Assembly: GCF_003248515.1 (NCBI RefSeq)
Contig: NZ_QFOB01000005.1
Coordinates: 248,001 to 312,000 of the forward strand
Length of the DNA: 64,000 nt
Reading direction: 5' to 3'
Source of the DNA: Sphingomonas sp.
GTDB lineage: Bacteria; Pseudomonadota; Alphaproteobacteria; Sphingomonadales; Sphingomonadaceae
The translations under genes and the position numbers were made by a program. How positions within the stretch are numbered: the stretch's first letter is position 1; each line of letters opens with the position of its first letter. Of the stretch, positions 17,507 through 26,028 are shown one piece after another. The notes beneath the pieces are model-generated. The model was not told the origin of the DNA. It saw only the letters and a program-made list of their open reading frames with translations, and made no database searches.

Positions 17507-18778
17507 ATGGCCGAGCCGCGCATGCCGCGTAACCTGCCACCGCTATCGTTGCATGTGCCGGAGCCAAGGTTCCGGCCGGGCGATGCCGTGGATTATGCCC
17601 AGTTCGATCGTGGCGCGGCCGGAGCCGTCATGCGCCCCGATATCGCGGTGCCCGCCGGGGAGATACGCGATCTTTCCTATGCGCTGATCCGCGTGCTGGA
17701 TGACGAGGGTGTCGCGCGCGGTCCGTGGAACCCCCGGCTCGATCCCCAGCGGCTGCGCGCGATGCTGCGCCACATGGCCCTCACGCGCGCGTTCGACGAG
17801 CGGATGTATCGCGCCCAGCGGCAGGGCAAGACCAGCTTCTACATGAAATGCACGGGCGAGGAGGCAACCTCGGTGGGCGCTGCCCATGCGCTGGATCGGG
17901 AGGACATGTGCTTCCCGTCCTATCGCCAGCAGGGCCTGCTGATCGCGCGCGACTGGCCGATCGGCGACATGATGTGCCAGATCTATTCGAACAGCGGCGA
18001 TCGGCTGAAAGGCCGGCAGATGCCGATCATGTATTCGGCGCGCGAGGCCGGCTTCTTTTCGATCAGCGGCAATCTGGCGACCCAATATCCGCAGGCGGTG
18101 GGCTTCGCGATGGCGAGCGCGGCCAGAGGCGATACGCGCATCGCGGCGAGCTGGGTGGGCGAGGGATCGACGGCGGAGGGTGACTTTCATTCGGCCTGCA
18201 CCTTCGCCAGCGTTTATCGCGCGCCCGTCATCCTCAACATCATCAACAATCAGTGGGCGATCTCGTCCTTCTCGGGCTTTGCCGGCGCCGAGGCGACGAC
18301 GTTCGCGGCGCGCGCCATCGGCTATGGCATGGCCGGGCTGCGCGTGGACGGGAACGACATCCTCGCCGTTTATGCCGCGACCGAATGGGCGGCAGAGCGC
18401 GCGCGGGGCAATCATGGCCCGACGATCATCGAGCATTTCACCTATCGGGCGGAGGGCCATTCCACCTCCGACGATCCGAGCAAATATCGATCGGCGGAGG
18501 AGCGCGGCAAATGGCCGCTGGGCGATCCGATCGCGCGGCTGAAACAGCATCTGATCGCGCTGGGCGAATGGGATGAGGAGCGCCACGCGGCGATGGACCG
18601 CGAGGTGGCCGAACATGTGCGCGAGGAAGGGCGCAGGGCCGAGGCGCTGGGTACGCTCCACGATGGCCTCAGCCAGCCTTTCACGACGATGTTCGAGGAT
18701 GTGTTCGAGCAACAGCCCTGGCACCTGAAGGAGCAATCCGAACAGATGCAGGCCGAGCGGAAGGCGGCCGGGATATGA
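17507..18778 (+). CDS. bkdA1: Branched-chain 2-oxoacid dehydrogenase E1, alpha subunit
   Basis: A thiamine-diphosphate E1 alpha subunit of about 423 residues. The ThDP motif reads GEGSTAEGDFH and ends in NNQWAIS; FPSYRQQGLLIARDWPI and RAEGHSTSDDPSKYR are characteristic of the branched-chain rather than the pyruvate enzyme, the latter being the phosphorylation-loop region. With E1 beta and E2 downstream it decarboxylates the 2-oxo acids from valine, leucine and isoleucine. The ATG at 17507 lies nine bases after GGAGAGG; ATGs at 17498 and 17483 are alternatives. A gap of 124 bases, partly able to fold through GAAGAGCG/CGCTCTTC, separates it from the beta gene. Confidence 0.93.
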   Translation: MAEPRMPRNLPPLSLHVPEPRFRPGDAVDYAQFDRGAAGAVMRPDIAVPAGEIRDLSYALIRVLDDEGVARGPWNPRLDPQRLRAMLRHMALTRAFDERMYRAQRQGKTSFYMKCTGEEATSVGAAHALDREDMCFPSYRQQGLLIARDWPIGDMMCQIYSNSGDRLKGRQMPIMYSAREAGFFSISGNLATQYPQAVGFAMASAARGDTRIAASWVGEGSTAEGDFHSACTFASVYRAPVILNIINNQWAISSFSGFAGAEATTFAARAIGYGMAGLRVDGNDILAVYAATEWAAERARGNHGPTIIEHFTYRAEGHSTSDDPSKYRSAEERGKWPLGDPIARLKQHLIALGEWDEERHAAMDREVAEHVREEGRRAEALGTLHDGLSQPFTTMFEDVFEQQPWHLKEQSEQMQAERKAAGI

Positions 18779-18902
18779 GCAACCGCCGTCTCCCGTGCGC
18801 CTCGGAAGAGCGTGCCGGGGCGAAAGAGCGCCGGGGCGACATTGCGCCCGCTCTTCGCGTTTCATCCCTCGCCCGATCCTTTCTTGGGAAGGGAGAGCGC
18901 TG

Positions 18903-19916
18903 ATGACCACCATGAACATGATCCAGGCGATCAATTCCGCCCTGGATATCGCCATGGGCCGCGATGACGAGATCGTCGTGCTGGGCGAGGATGTCGGCTA
19001 TTTCGGCGGCGTCTTCAAGGCGACCGAGGGCCTTCAGGCGCGCTATGGCCGCACCCGCGTTTTCGATACGCCGATCAGTGAATGCGGCATCATCGGCGTG
19101 GCGGTGGGGATGGCGACCTATGGGCTGCGCCCCGTGCCCGAGATCCAGTTCGCGGATTATATCTATCCCGCGCTGGATCAGCTCGTCTCGGAAGCCGCTC
19201 GGCTGCGCTATCGGTCCGCTAGCGAATATACGGCGCCGATCACGGTGCGCACGCCGTTCGGTGGCGGCATCTTCGGCGGGCAGACGCACAGCCAGAGCCC
19301 CGAGGGCATCTTCACGCATGTGGCCGGGCTGAAGACGGTGATCCCCTCCAATCCCCATGACGCCAAGGGACTGCTCATCGCGGCGATCGAGGACAATGAT
19401 CCGGTGATCTTCTTCGAGCCGAAGCGCATCTACAACGGACCGTTCGACGGCCATTATGACCGGCCGGTAACCCCCTGGTCCAGGCATCCGCAATCCGAGG
19501 TTCCGGAAGGCTATTATCGCATTCCGCTGGGCAAGGCGGCGGTAGTGCGGGAGGGCGAGGCGGCGACCTTGCTCTGCTATGGCACGATGGTGCACGTAGC
19601 GCTGGGCGTGGCGGAGGAAACCGGCGCGGACGTGGAGATCATCGATCTGCGCACGCTGGTGCCGCTCGATATCGAGACGATCGAGGCTTCCGTGAAGAAG
19701 ACGGGGCGCTGCATCGTGCTGCACGAGGCGACGCGCACCGGGGGCTTCGGCGCCGAACTGGCGGCCCTGGTGCAGGAGCGCTGCTTCTATTCGCTGGAAG
19801 CGCCGGTCGAACGTGTCACCGGCTGGGACACGCCTTATCCGCACAGCCTGGAATGGGCTTATTTCCCCGGGCCGGTGCGACTGACCGAGGCGCTCAAGCG
19901 CGTGATGGAGAGTTGA
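18903..19916 (+). CDS. bkdA2: Branched-chain 2-oxoacid dehydrogenase E1, beta subunit
   Basis: A 337-residue E1 beta subunit starting MTTMNMIQAINSALDIAM, preceded by GGGAGAG. Hallmarks are VLGEDVGYFGGVFKATEGL, the cofactor-contacting FDTPISECGIIGVAVGMA and the C-terminal transketolase domain with EIIDLRTLVPLDIETI and HEATRTGGFGAELAA. It pairs with the alpha subunit to make the alpha2beta2 E1 that passes the acyl group to lipoyl-E2. It ends four bases before the E2 gene. An in-frame extension upstream is open, but its composition is unlike the family and it has no homology with the usual N-terminus. Confidence 0.94.
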   Translation: MTTMNMIQAINSALDIAMGRDDEIVVLGEDVGYFGGVFKATEGLQARYGRTRVFDTPISECGIIGVAVGMATYGLRPVPEIQFADYIYPALDQLVSEAARLRYRSASEYTAPITVRTPFGGGIFGGQTHSQSPEGIFTHVAGLKTVIPSNPHDAKGLLIAAIEDNDPVIFFEPKRIYNGPFDGHYDRPVTPWSRHPQSEVPEGYYRIPLGKAAVVREGEAATLLCYGTMVHVALGVAEETGADVEIIDLRTLVPLDIETIEASVKKTGRCIVLHEATRTGGFGAELAALVQERCFYSLEAPVERVTGWDTPYPHSLEWAYFPGPVRLTEALKRVMES

Positions 19917-19920
19917 GGGC

Positions 19921-21228
19921 ATGGCGCGCGTGGATTTCAAGCTGCCGGATATTGGCGAGGGCATAGCCGAAGCCGAGATCGTCGCCTGGCATGTGAAGGT
20001 GGGCGACATGATCGAGGAGGATGCCCCCCTCTGCGACATGATGACCGACAAGGCGACCGTGGAGATGACCGCGCCGGTGAGCGGGACGGTCGTGGAAATC
20101 GCCGGTGAGGTGGGCGACCAGATCGCGATCGGATCGGTGCTGGCGGTGTTCGAGGCGGAGGGCGGTGCTGCCGGGGCCGCCGTACCGACGATCGAGGCGG
20201 CGCCGAGCGAGCCCGCAGCGACGGCCGCGCCGGAGCTGGCAGGGGCGGTGCCAGTCCACCCCGGCACGGGTGCTGGTGAGGCTGCGGGAGGAGGGGGCGC
20301 TTCGAGTGGGCAGCCGGCCGATGGCCCCTTCCACCAGCCGGCGGCGGCTCTCCCGTCCGGTGGCGGGGAGGATCATGGGCGGCGCATTCTTGCCTCCCCG
20401 GCCGTCCGTGCCCGCGCCAAGGATCTGGGGATCGATCTCGGGCAGGTTCACGCGCCGGATGGGCGCGTCCGCCATGCCGATCTCGATGCCTTCCTCGGCT
20501 ATCATGGCGCCTATCGCCCGGCGGCCGGGGCGCGGGCCGACGAGCAGATCAGGGTCGTCGGCCTGAGGCGCCGGATCGCAGAGAATATGGCCGCGTCGAA
20601 GCGCGCGATTCCGCATTTCGCCTATGTCGAGGAGTTCGACGTCACCAAGCTGGAGGCGCTGCGCGCGGATCTCAACGAGACGCGCGGGGAGAAGCCCAGG
20701 CTGACGATCCTGCCCCTGCTGATTACCGCGATCTGCAAGGCCGTGCCCGATTTCCCGATGATAAACGCCCGTTACGACGACACGGCCGGGATCGTGACGC
20801 GCCACGGCCACGTGCATATGGGCATCGCGACGCAGACCGATGCCGGTCTGATGGTGCCGGTGATCCGCGATGCGCAGGATCGGAACATCTGGCAGCTGGC
20901 GGATGAGATCAGGCGGCTGGCCGAGGCGGCGCGCAGCGGCAAGGCGAAGAGCGAGGAGCTTTCGGGATCGACGCTGACGATCACTTCGCTCGGGCCGCTG
21001 GGCGGGATAGCGACAACGCCTGTCATCAATCGGCCGGAGGTGGCGATCATCGGCCCCAACAAGGTGGTGGAGCGGCCGGTGTTTCGCAACGGCCAGGTGG
21101 TGGCGGCGAAACTGATGAACCTTTCCATCTCGTGCGATCATCGCGTCGTCGATGGATGGGATGCGGCAAGCTTCGTGCAGGCCGTGAAAAGGCTGGTGGA
21201 AACGCCCGCCCTGCTGTTCGTGGAGTGA
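19921..21228 (+). CDS. bkdB: Branched-chain 2-oxoacid dehydrogenase E2, dihydrolipoamide acyltransferase
   Basis: A 435-residue E2. The lipoyl domain (residues 1-80) has the lipoylated lysine in MMTDKATVEM. An Ala/Pro/Gly-rich linker follows, then the peripheral subunit-binding domain (SPAVRARAKDLGIDLGQVH, about 160-195) and the catalytic domain ending DHRVVDGWDAASFVQAVKRL, whose histidine and aspartate do catalysis. It completes bkdA1-bkdA2-bkdB. No lipoamide dehydrogenase (E3) gene follows, so E3 must come from elsewhere in the genome. Confidence 0.94.
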   Translation: MARVDFKLPDIGEGIAEAEIVAWHVKVGDMIEEDAPLCDMMTDKATVEMTAPVSGTVVEIAGEVGDQIAIGSVLAVFEAEGGAAGAAVPTIEAAPSEPAATAAPELAGAVPVHPGTGAGEAAGGGGASSGQPADGPFHQPAAALPSGGGEDHGRRILASPAVRARAKDLGIDLGQVHAPDGRVRHADLDAFLGYHGAYRPAAGARADEQIRVVGLRRRIAENMAASKRAIPHFAYVEEFDVTKLEALRADLNETRGEKPRLTILPLLITAICKAVPDFPMINARYDDTAGIVTRHGHVHMGIATQTDAGLMVPVIRDAQDRNIWQLADEIRRLAEAARSGKAKSEELSGSTLTITSLGPLGGIATTPVINRPEVAIIGPNKVVERPVFRNGQVVAAKLMNLSISCDHRVVDGWDAASFVQAVKRLVETPALLFVE

Positions 21229-21325
21229 GCCGGCCCGATTTCCGTGCTCCACGCACGAACGGACGGCGGCCCGTGTGTCGCTTTTCGTACGACCTCCGGA
21301 ACGCGGCCATCGGGAAGGGCGGGAG

Positions 21326-21442
21326 CTAGAAGAAGGCGAGCATCACGAAGCCGATGCTGAGCAGCCCGCAGGCTCCGCCGCACCACGCGACGATTTCCGG
21401 CAGACTCATGTCCGTGAAGGTTTCCGGTGGAATGATGTACAT
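21326..21442 (-). CDS. Very small membrane protein (38 aa)
   Basis: A 39-codon frame encodes MYIIPPETFTDMSLPEIVAW followed by a single hydrophobic segment (CGGACGLLSIGFVMLAFF) that reaches the C-terminus. A strong Shine-Dalgarno (GGGAGAGG) lies four bases before the ATG. It sits alone between bkdB (opposite strand, convergent) and coaA (same strand, ending 90 bases upstream of its start). The ribosome site and hydrophobic tail make it a likely real gene. I do not recognise a family; it is probably an inner-membrane small protein with an N-out or N-in single helix. Confidence 0.65.
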   Translation of the reverse strand: MYIIPPETFTDMSLPEIVAWCGGACGLLSIGFVMLAFF

Positions 21443-21531
21443 CGATCCTCTCCCGATTTCGTTTTCGAACCGGCTGAGACGGAGGATGCACTCTTAGGGG
21501 CGGGAAATAAAGGTCCGGATAGGACTTTATT

Positions 21532-22401
21532 TCAGAGGCGGCGGAGCCACAATTCCTTCACCGCATGGCGCGCGCCCTTGCGGATGATGACGTCCGCGCG
21601 GCTGCGCGAGGGGAGGATGTTCTCGCTCAGGTTGACGGCGTTCACCCTGGCCCAGATATCCCGCGCGGCGACCAGCGCCTGTTCGCGGGTAAGATGCGCG
21701 AAATGGTGGAAATAGGATCTCGGATCCTGAAACGCCGTCTGCTGGAGGAGGAGGAAACGTTCCTCATACCAGCGCTCGATATCGTCCGGATCGGCATCGA
21801 TATAGATGGAGATGTCGAAGAAATCGCTCGCCGTGAACGGGTGGTGCGCATCGTGGCCGGTGCCGATCTGGAGCACGTTCAGCCCCTCGAAGATCAGAAT
21901 GTCCGGCTGATCGATCACCAGTTCCTCGCCGGGGACGATATCATAGGCGTGATGCGAATAGACAGGCGTGCGCCCCTGACCGGTCGAGCGGACGTCGGAG
22001 AGGAAGCCGATCATCCGGCGGACGTCATAGCTTTCGGGAAAGCCCTTGCGCGACATCAGGCCGCGTTCTTCCAAGACCCTGGTGGGATAGAGGAAGCCGT
22101 CCGTCGTCACGAGTTCGACCGAGGGGTGATCGGGCCAGCGCGAGAGAAGCGCGCGCAGCACGCGCGCCATCGTGCTCTTGCCGACCGCGACCGAGCCCGC
22201 AATCGCGACCACATAGGGCCGGCGGCCGGCGGGGCGGCCGAGGAAATCGTCCGTCACGCGCGCCATGCCGCGCGTGGCGCCCACGTGCAGATTGATGAGG
22301 CGCGTCAGCGGCAGATAGACCTGCTCCACCTCGGCCAGCGAAATCGGTTCGTTCGCGCCGCGCAGCCGGGCCAGATCGCCCTCGTCCAGCGTGAGCGGCA
22401 C
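21532..22401 (-). CDS. coaA: Type I pantothenate kinase
   Basis: It phosphorylates pantothenate, the first step of CoA synthesis. The P-loop is GSVAVGKST; VTTDGFLYPTRVLEERGLM and GFPESYD are diagnostic of the bacterial type I enzyme, and IFEGLNVLQ and DFFDISIYIDA follow. The given start is a GTG, but the in-frame sequence upstream reads RFDRAGWARLRSAVP, matching the conserved N-terminus of E. coli CoaA, so the real protein begins earlier. No ATG, GTG or TTG in frame exists between there and the panD stop (see findings). It lies downstream of panD on the same strand. Confidence 0.93.
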   Translation of the reverse strand: MPLTLDEGDLARLRGANEPISLAEVEQVYLPLTRLINLHVGATRGMARVTDDFLGRPAGRRPYVVAIAGSVAVGKSTMARVLRALLSRWPDHPSVELVTTDGFLYPTRVLEERGLMSRKGFPESYDVRRMIGFLSDVRSTGQGRTPVYSHHAYDIVPGEELVIDQPDILIFEGLNVLQIGTGHDAHHPFTASDFFDISIYIDADPDDIERWYEERFLLLQQTAFQDPRSYFHHFAHLTREQALVAARDIWARVNAVNLSENILPSRSRADVIIRKGARHAVKELWLRRL

Positions 22402-22511
22402 GGCTGATCGCAGGCGCGCCCAGCCGGCGCGATCGAAACGCGTATGGCTCGACGTGCCGATCGGCGCATCGGGCGCGAACGAGGTCCAGCCCGGTCGCCT
22501 GGCCGTTCCCC

Positions 22512-22889
22512 CTATAGGAATGACGCCACTTCCCGCCTGGGGTGCTCCACGAGATGGCGGATCAGCCGGTTCGCCTTGTCGACGAGGATGACGTGCGGGG
22601 TGATCGGTTCGGCGGTGAGCTCGAAGCCCATGATGATGACCTCCTCGCCTTCACCGATCAGGTGCGCGGCGGCGCCGTTCATGCAGATCTCGCCCGATCC
22701 GCGTTCGCCCGCAATCACATAGGTTTCGAGGCGCGAACCGCTGGTGTTGGAAACGACCAGCACTTTCTCGCCGGCCCACAGGCCGACGGCATCCAGCAGA
22801 TCGCTGTCGATCGTGATCGAGCCCACATAAGCGAGATTGGCCTCCGTAACGGTGGCATTGTGGATCTTGGACCGCATAACCCAACGCAC
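22512..22889 (-). CDS. panD: Aspartate 1-decarboxylase (pyruvoyl enzyme)
   Basis: A 125-residue proenzyme that makes beta-alanine for pantothenate. It is processed between Gly23 and Ser24 of YVGS, the serine becoming the pyruvoyl group. SKIHNATVTEANLAYVGS, the conserved RLETYVIAGERGSG and NGAAAHL confirm the family. The GTG at 22889, ten bases after GGGAGG, gives the normal N-terminus (MRWVMRSKIH); a longer frame to 22931 is unlikely. It is followed by coaA and is divergent from panB, so three of the four enzymes for pantothenate plus its kinase are together here. Confidence 0.94.
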   Translation of the reverse strand: MRWVMRSKIHNATVTEANLAYVGSITIDSDLLDAVGLWAGEKVLVVSNTSGSRLETYVIAGERGSGEICMNGAAAHLIGEGEEVIIMGFELTAEPITPHVILVDKANRLIRHLVEHPRREVASFL

Positions 22890-23026
22890 GATAGACGTCC
22901 TCCCTGCCGGGAAACCGGCTTCAGCCCGCATATAGTAACGAAATGCCGGTTCGCGAAGATGTCGGATTTGCGGGGCGAAGCGGGGCGGGGTAGGGCGCTT
23001 GCCCCGAGTGCCGAGAGGAGTGGAAT

Positions 23027-23869
23027 ATGCGGCTCACCGTCGCAGGCATCGCCCGTATGAAGGCGAAGGGCGAGCGGATCGCCATGCTCACCTGCTATGA
23101 TCATTCCTCCGCCCTGATCGCGGAACGGGCCGGGCTGCGCTTCCTGCTGGTGGGCGATTCGCTGGGGCAGGTGATGCTGGGTCACGGCACCACCATACCC
23201 GTCACGCTGGACGATATGGTGCGGCATTCCGCCTCCGTCACGCGCGGCGCCCCGGAATCGCTGGTCGTGGTGGATCTGCCGTTCCTCACCTACGCGAGCG
23301 AGGAGCAGGCGGTGCTTTCCGCGCGCCGGGTGATGCAGGAAGGCGGCGCCCAGGCCGTGAAGCTGGAGGGCGGGGCTCCTGTCGTCGGCATCGTCGAGCG
23401 GCTCGTCTCGCTGGGCGTGCCCGTGATGGGGCACCTGGGCTTCACCCCGCAATCGGCCAACCAGATCGGCGTGCGCGTGCAGGCCAGGACGGCGCAGGCG
23501 GCGGCCGATCTGATCCGCGATGCGCTGGCGCTGGAGAAAGCGGGTGCCTTCGCGATCGTGCTGGAACTGGTGCCGATCGAGCTGGCGGCGGAAGTTTCCA
23601 GGCGGCTGACCATTCCCACGATCGGTATCGGCGCGGGGCCGGGCTGCGACGGGCAGGTGCAGGTGTGGCATGATGTGCTCGGCCTGATCGATCACCCGCC
23701 GTTCCGCCATGCCGGCCGCTATGCGGAAATCGGCAAGGCGATCGAAGGCGCATTGCGGGGTTATGCGGACGATGTGGGCAGCGGCACCTTCCCGACCGAC
23801 GCGAACGGAGCATCGATCGATTCCTCGGTGATCGCCGAAGCGCGGGCCTTGCTGGAGCCGGATGCGTGA
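23027..23869 (+). CDS. panB: 3-methyl-2-oxobutanoate hydroxymethyltransferase
   Basis: A 280-residue TIM-barrel enzyme that transfers a hydroxymethyl group from methylene-tetrahydrofolate to ketoisovalerate, giving ketopantoate. It shows [18 protein letters not shown], the metal-site block [26 protein letters not shown], and [16 protein letters not shown]. Its substrate is also a substrate of the branched-chain dehydrogenase encoded just upstream. The stop overlaps the GTG of panC by four bases (GTGA). Confidence 0.96.
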   Translation: MRLTVAGIARMKAKGERIAMLTCYDHSSALIAERAGLRFLLVGDSLGQVMLGHGTTIPVTLDDMVRHSASVTRGAPESLVVVDLPFLTYASEEQAVLSARRVMQEGGAQAVKLEGGAPVVGIVERLVSLGVPVMGHLGFTPQSANQIGVRVQARTAQAAADLIRDALALEKAGAFAIVLELVPIELAAEVSRRLTIPTIGIGAGPGCDGQVQVWHDVLGLIDHPPFRHAGRYAEIGKAIEGALRGYADDVGSGTFPTDANGASIDSSVIAEARALLEPDA

Positions 23870-24702
23870 AGATCGTGCGGACGGTGGCCGAAACGCGCGC
23901 GGCGCGCGCGCCACTCGGCCGGCTGGGCTTCGTCCCCACGATGGGCGCCCTGCATGACGGGCATATGAGCCTGATCGGTCTGGCGCGCGACGGCTGCGAT
24001 GCCGTCGCGGCGAGCATCTTCGTGAACCCCACGCAATTCGGGCCGAACGAGGATCTCGCGCGCTATCCCCGGCCGATCGAGGCGGATCTGGCGAAGCTGG
24101 AGGCGGCCGGCGTGGAACTCGTCTTCCTGCCGACCGTCGAGATCGTCTATCCGGCGGGCTTCGATACGCGGATCGAGGTTGGCGCGATCGCCGAGCGGCT
24201 GGAAGGTGCGGTGCGGCCAGGCCATTTTTCCGGCGTGGCGACGGTCGTCTCCAAGCTGTTCAACATCGTGCAGCCGGATGTCGCGTGGTTCGGGCAGAAA
24301 GACGTCCAGCAGACGCGCGTCGTCCGGCAGATGGTGCGTGATCTGGACATGCCGGTGGACGTGCGTGTGGGGCCTACGCTGCGCGAGGCGGATGGCCTCG
24401 CCATGTCCAGCCGCAATGTCTATCTCTCCGCGACAGATCGTGCGCAGGCGGTGGCGCTTTATCGTGGGCTCTCGGCGGCCGAAGCGGCCTGGGCCGGTGG
24501 CCAGCGCGATGCCGCCGCGCTGCGAAGCCTGATCGCGGCCCAAATCGCGGCGACGACGGGCGTGGTCGACTATATCAGCATCGCCGAGACGAACACGCTG
24601 GAAGAACTGGAGCTCGTGCCGCCGGCCGGCGCGGTGATCTCGCTCGCCGTGCGATATGGCGCGACGCGGCTGATCGACAATCTCGTCCTGTCGGCGCGCT
24701 AG
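23866..24702 (+). CDS. panC: Pantothenate synthetase (pantoate-beta-alanine ligase)
   Basis: A 278-residue class I adenylate-forming enzyme joining pantoate and beta-alanine with ATP. It has the HIGH-like motif [31 protein letters not shown], the nucleotide-binding FGQKDVQQ and the KMSKS-like region with MSSRNVYLS. The start is GTG, coupled to the panB stop. A panE ketopantoate reductase is not present in the window. Confidence 0.96.
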   Translation: MKIVRTVAETRAARAPLGRLGFVPTMGALHDGHMSLIGLARDGCDAVAASIFVNPTQFGPNEDLARYPRPIEADLAKLEAAGVELVFLPTVEIVYPAGFDTRIEVGAIAERLEGAVRPGHFSGVATVVSKLFNIVQPDVAWFGQKDVQQTRVVRQMVRDLDMPVDVRVGPTLREADGLAMSSRNVYLSATDRAQAVALYRGLSAAEAAWAGGQRDAAALRSLIAAQIAATTGVVDYISIAETNTLEELELVPPAGAVISLAVRYGATRLIDNLVLSAR

Positions 24703-24749
24703 GGCGATTTCCGGGCGGCGGGGCGGGCACCGGGATCGCCGCCTCGCCC

Positions 24750-25799
24750 CTAGGCCGGAACGGCGGCCGCTTCCTTGAACGAGAGCATGCGTCGCGACTG
24801 TTCGTCCCACAAGGCGAGCCGGATGGTGCCGAGGCTCTGGCGCAGGGTCAGCCGGCTGATGCCCTTCAGCCTCGGCTCCGCCTTCAGCACATTCTGCATC
24901 CGATAGAAGGGGATGGTGCTGCACAGATGATGCACATGATGCACGCCGATATTGGCGCTGAACCAGCGCAGCACCGGCGGCAGATCGTAATAGGAACTGC
25001 CCTGTAGCGCCGCCGTCTGGAACGACCAGTCTTCGCTGCGATCCCACACGGCATGTTCGAACTGATGCTGGATGTAGAACAGCCAGATGCCGATCGTGGC
25101 CGCGATCAGCAGCATCGGCAGATGGACGAGCAGGAGGACCTTGACCCCGAACAGCAGGACGATGCCGCTGAAGAGGGCGGCGATCGCGAGATTGGTGCCC
25201 ATCACACTGATCCAGAGCGAGGGCGATGTGCGCGCGGGCCCCGTGGGAAGCCGGTGAACCAGCAGGAACTGGAAGGATGGGCCGAGCAGGAACAGGGTGA
25301 CGGGATGGCGATAGAGACGGTAGCGCCACTGGCCCCAGGCCGAGAGCTGCCGGAATTCCGCGAGCGTGAGCGTATCGATATCGCCCGATCCTCGACGATC
25401 GAGATTGCCGGTGCCGGCATGGTGATGGGCATGGGCCCGCCGCCAGAATTCATAGGGGGTGAGCGTGATCGCTCCGATGATCCGCCCCGTCCAGCCATTG
25501 GCCCGCCGCCCGCGGAAAAAGGAGCCGTGGCCGCAATCATGCTGGATCATGAAGAGGCGCAGCAGGAAGCCGCCGGCGGGGATCGCCAGCAGCGCCCCCG
25601 CCCAGATGCCCCCGCGTACGAGCAGCGCCGCCGCAAGCCACAACAAGGCGAGCGGAAGGGCGGTGATCGCCAGTTCGATCGCGCCCCGCCCGTTGCTGGC
25701 GACCCGGAACGGCGCCAGCGCCTTCAGCATCCGGGGGATGTCGATCGAGGGCGCGGCCGGTGGGGCGGCGGCTGTTGTTTCGGGTCGAAGCGCTTCCAT
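24750..25799 (-). CDS. Membrane fatty acid desaturase
   Basis: About 349 residues, with the three histidine boxes of the integral-membrane di-iron desaturases: HDCGH, HAHHH and HHVHH, in the usual spacing and with four hydrophobic spans between them (for example ELAITALPLALLWLAAALLV and LLLVHLPMLLIAATIGIWLF). It probably places a double bond into acyl lipids, like delta-12-type DesA proteins; substrate position cannot be read from sequence. The ATG at 25799 begins MEALRPETTAAAPPAAP, a normal lead-in; a longer in-frame extension to 25976 looks non-coding. It converges on panC and is divergent from der. Confidence 0.88.
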   Translation of the reverse strand: MEALRPETTAAAPPAAPSIDIPRMLKALAPFRVASNGRGAIELAITALPLALLWLAAALLVRGGIWAGALLAIPAGGFLLRLFMIQHDCGHGSFFRGRRANGWTGRIIGAITLTPYEFWRRAHAHHHAGTGNLDRRGSGDIDTLTLAEFRQLSAWGQWRYRLYRHPVTLFLLGPSFQFLLVHRLPTGPARTSPSLWISVMGTNLAIAALFSGIVLLFGVKVLLLVHLPMLLIAATIGIWLFYIQHQFEHAVWDRSEDWSFQTAALQGSSYYDLPPVLRWFSANIGVHHVHHLCSTIPFYRMQNVLKAEPRLKGISRLTLRQSLGTIRLALWDEQSRRMLSFKEAAAVPA

Positions 25800-26028
25800 C
25801 GGGGCGCTGCGTGGTTTGGGATGAGCGAGAATGAGGATGGACTTTCGAACGGGAACGGCCTGCACGCCGTATGACGGCGAGGCGAGAAGAAAAAGACTAA
25901 TCGATCGCGCAGCGCAATAAGCCGGAAAATGATCGCCACCATCCCGCCCGCCGCCGCGCAGGACAATATCCTGCACGTTCGCGAAGGCCGAGGGTGAACT
26001 TGCGGCGCCGACGCGCTAAGGGGCGCAA

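Noticed and set aside
24703..24749. GGCGGCG/CGCCGCC hairpin between panC and the desaturase
   Set aside because: Only seven paired bases in a GC-rich spacer, with no T-run; too weak to list as a terminator.
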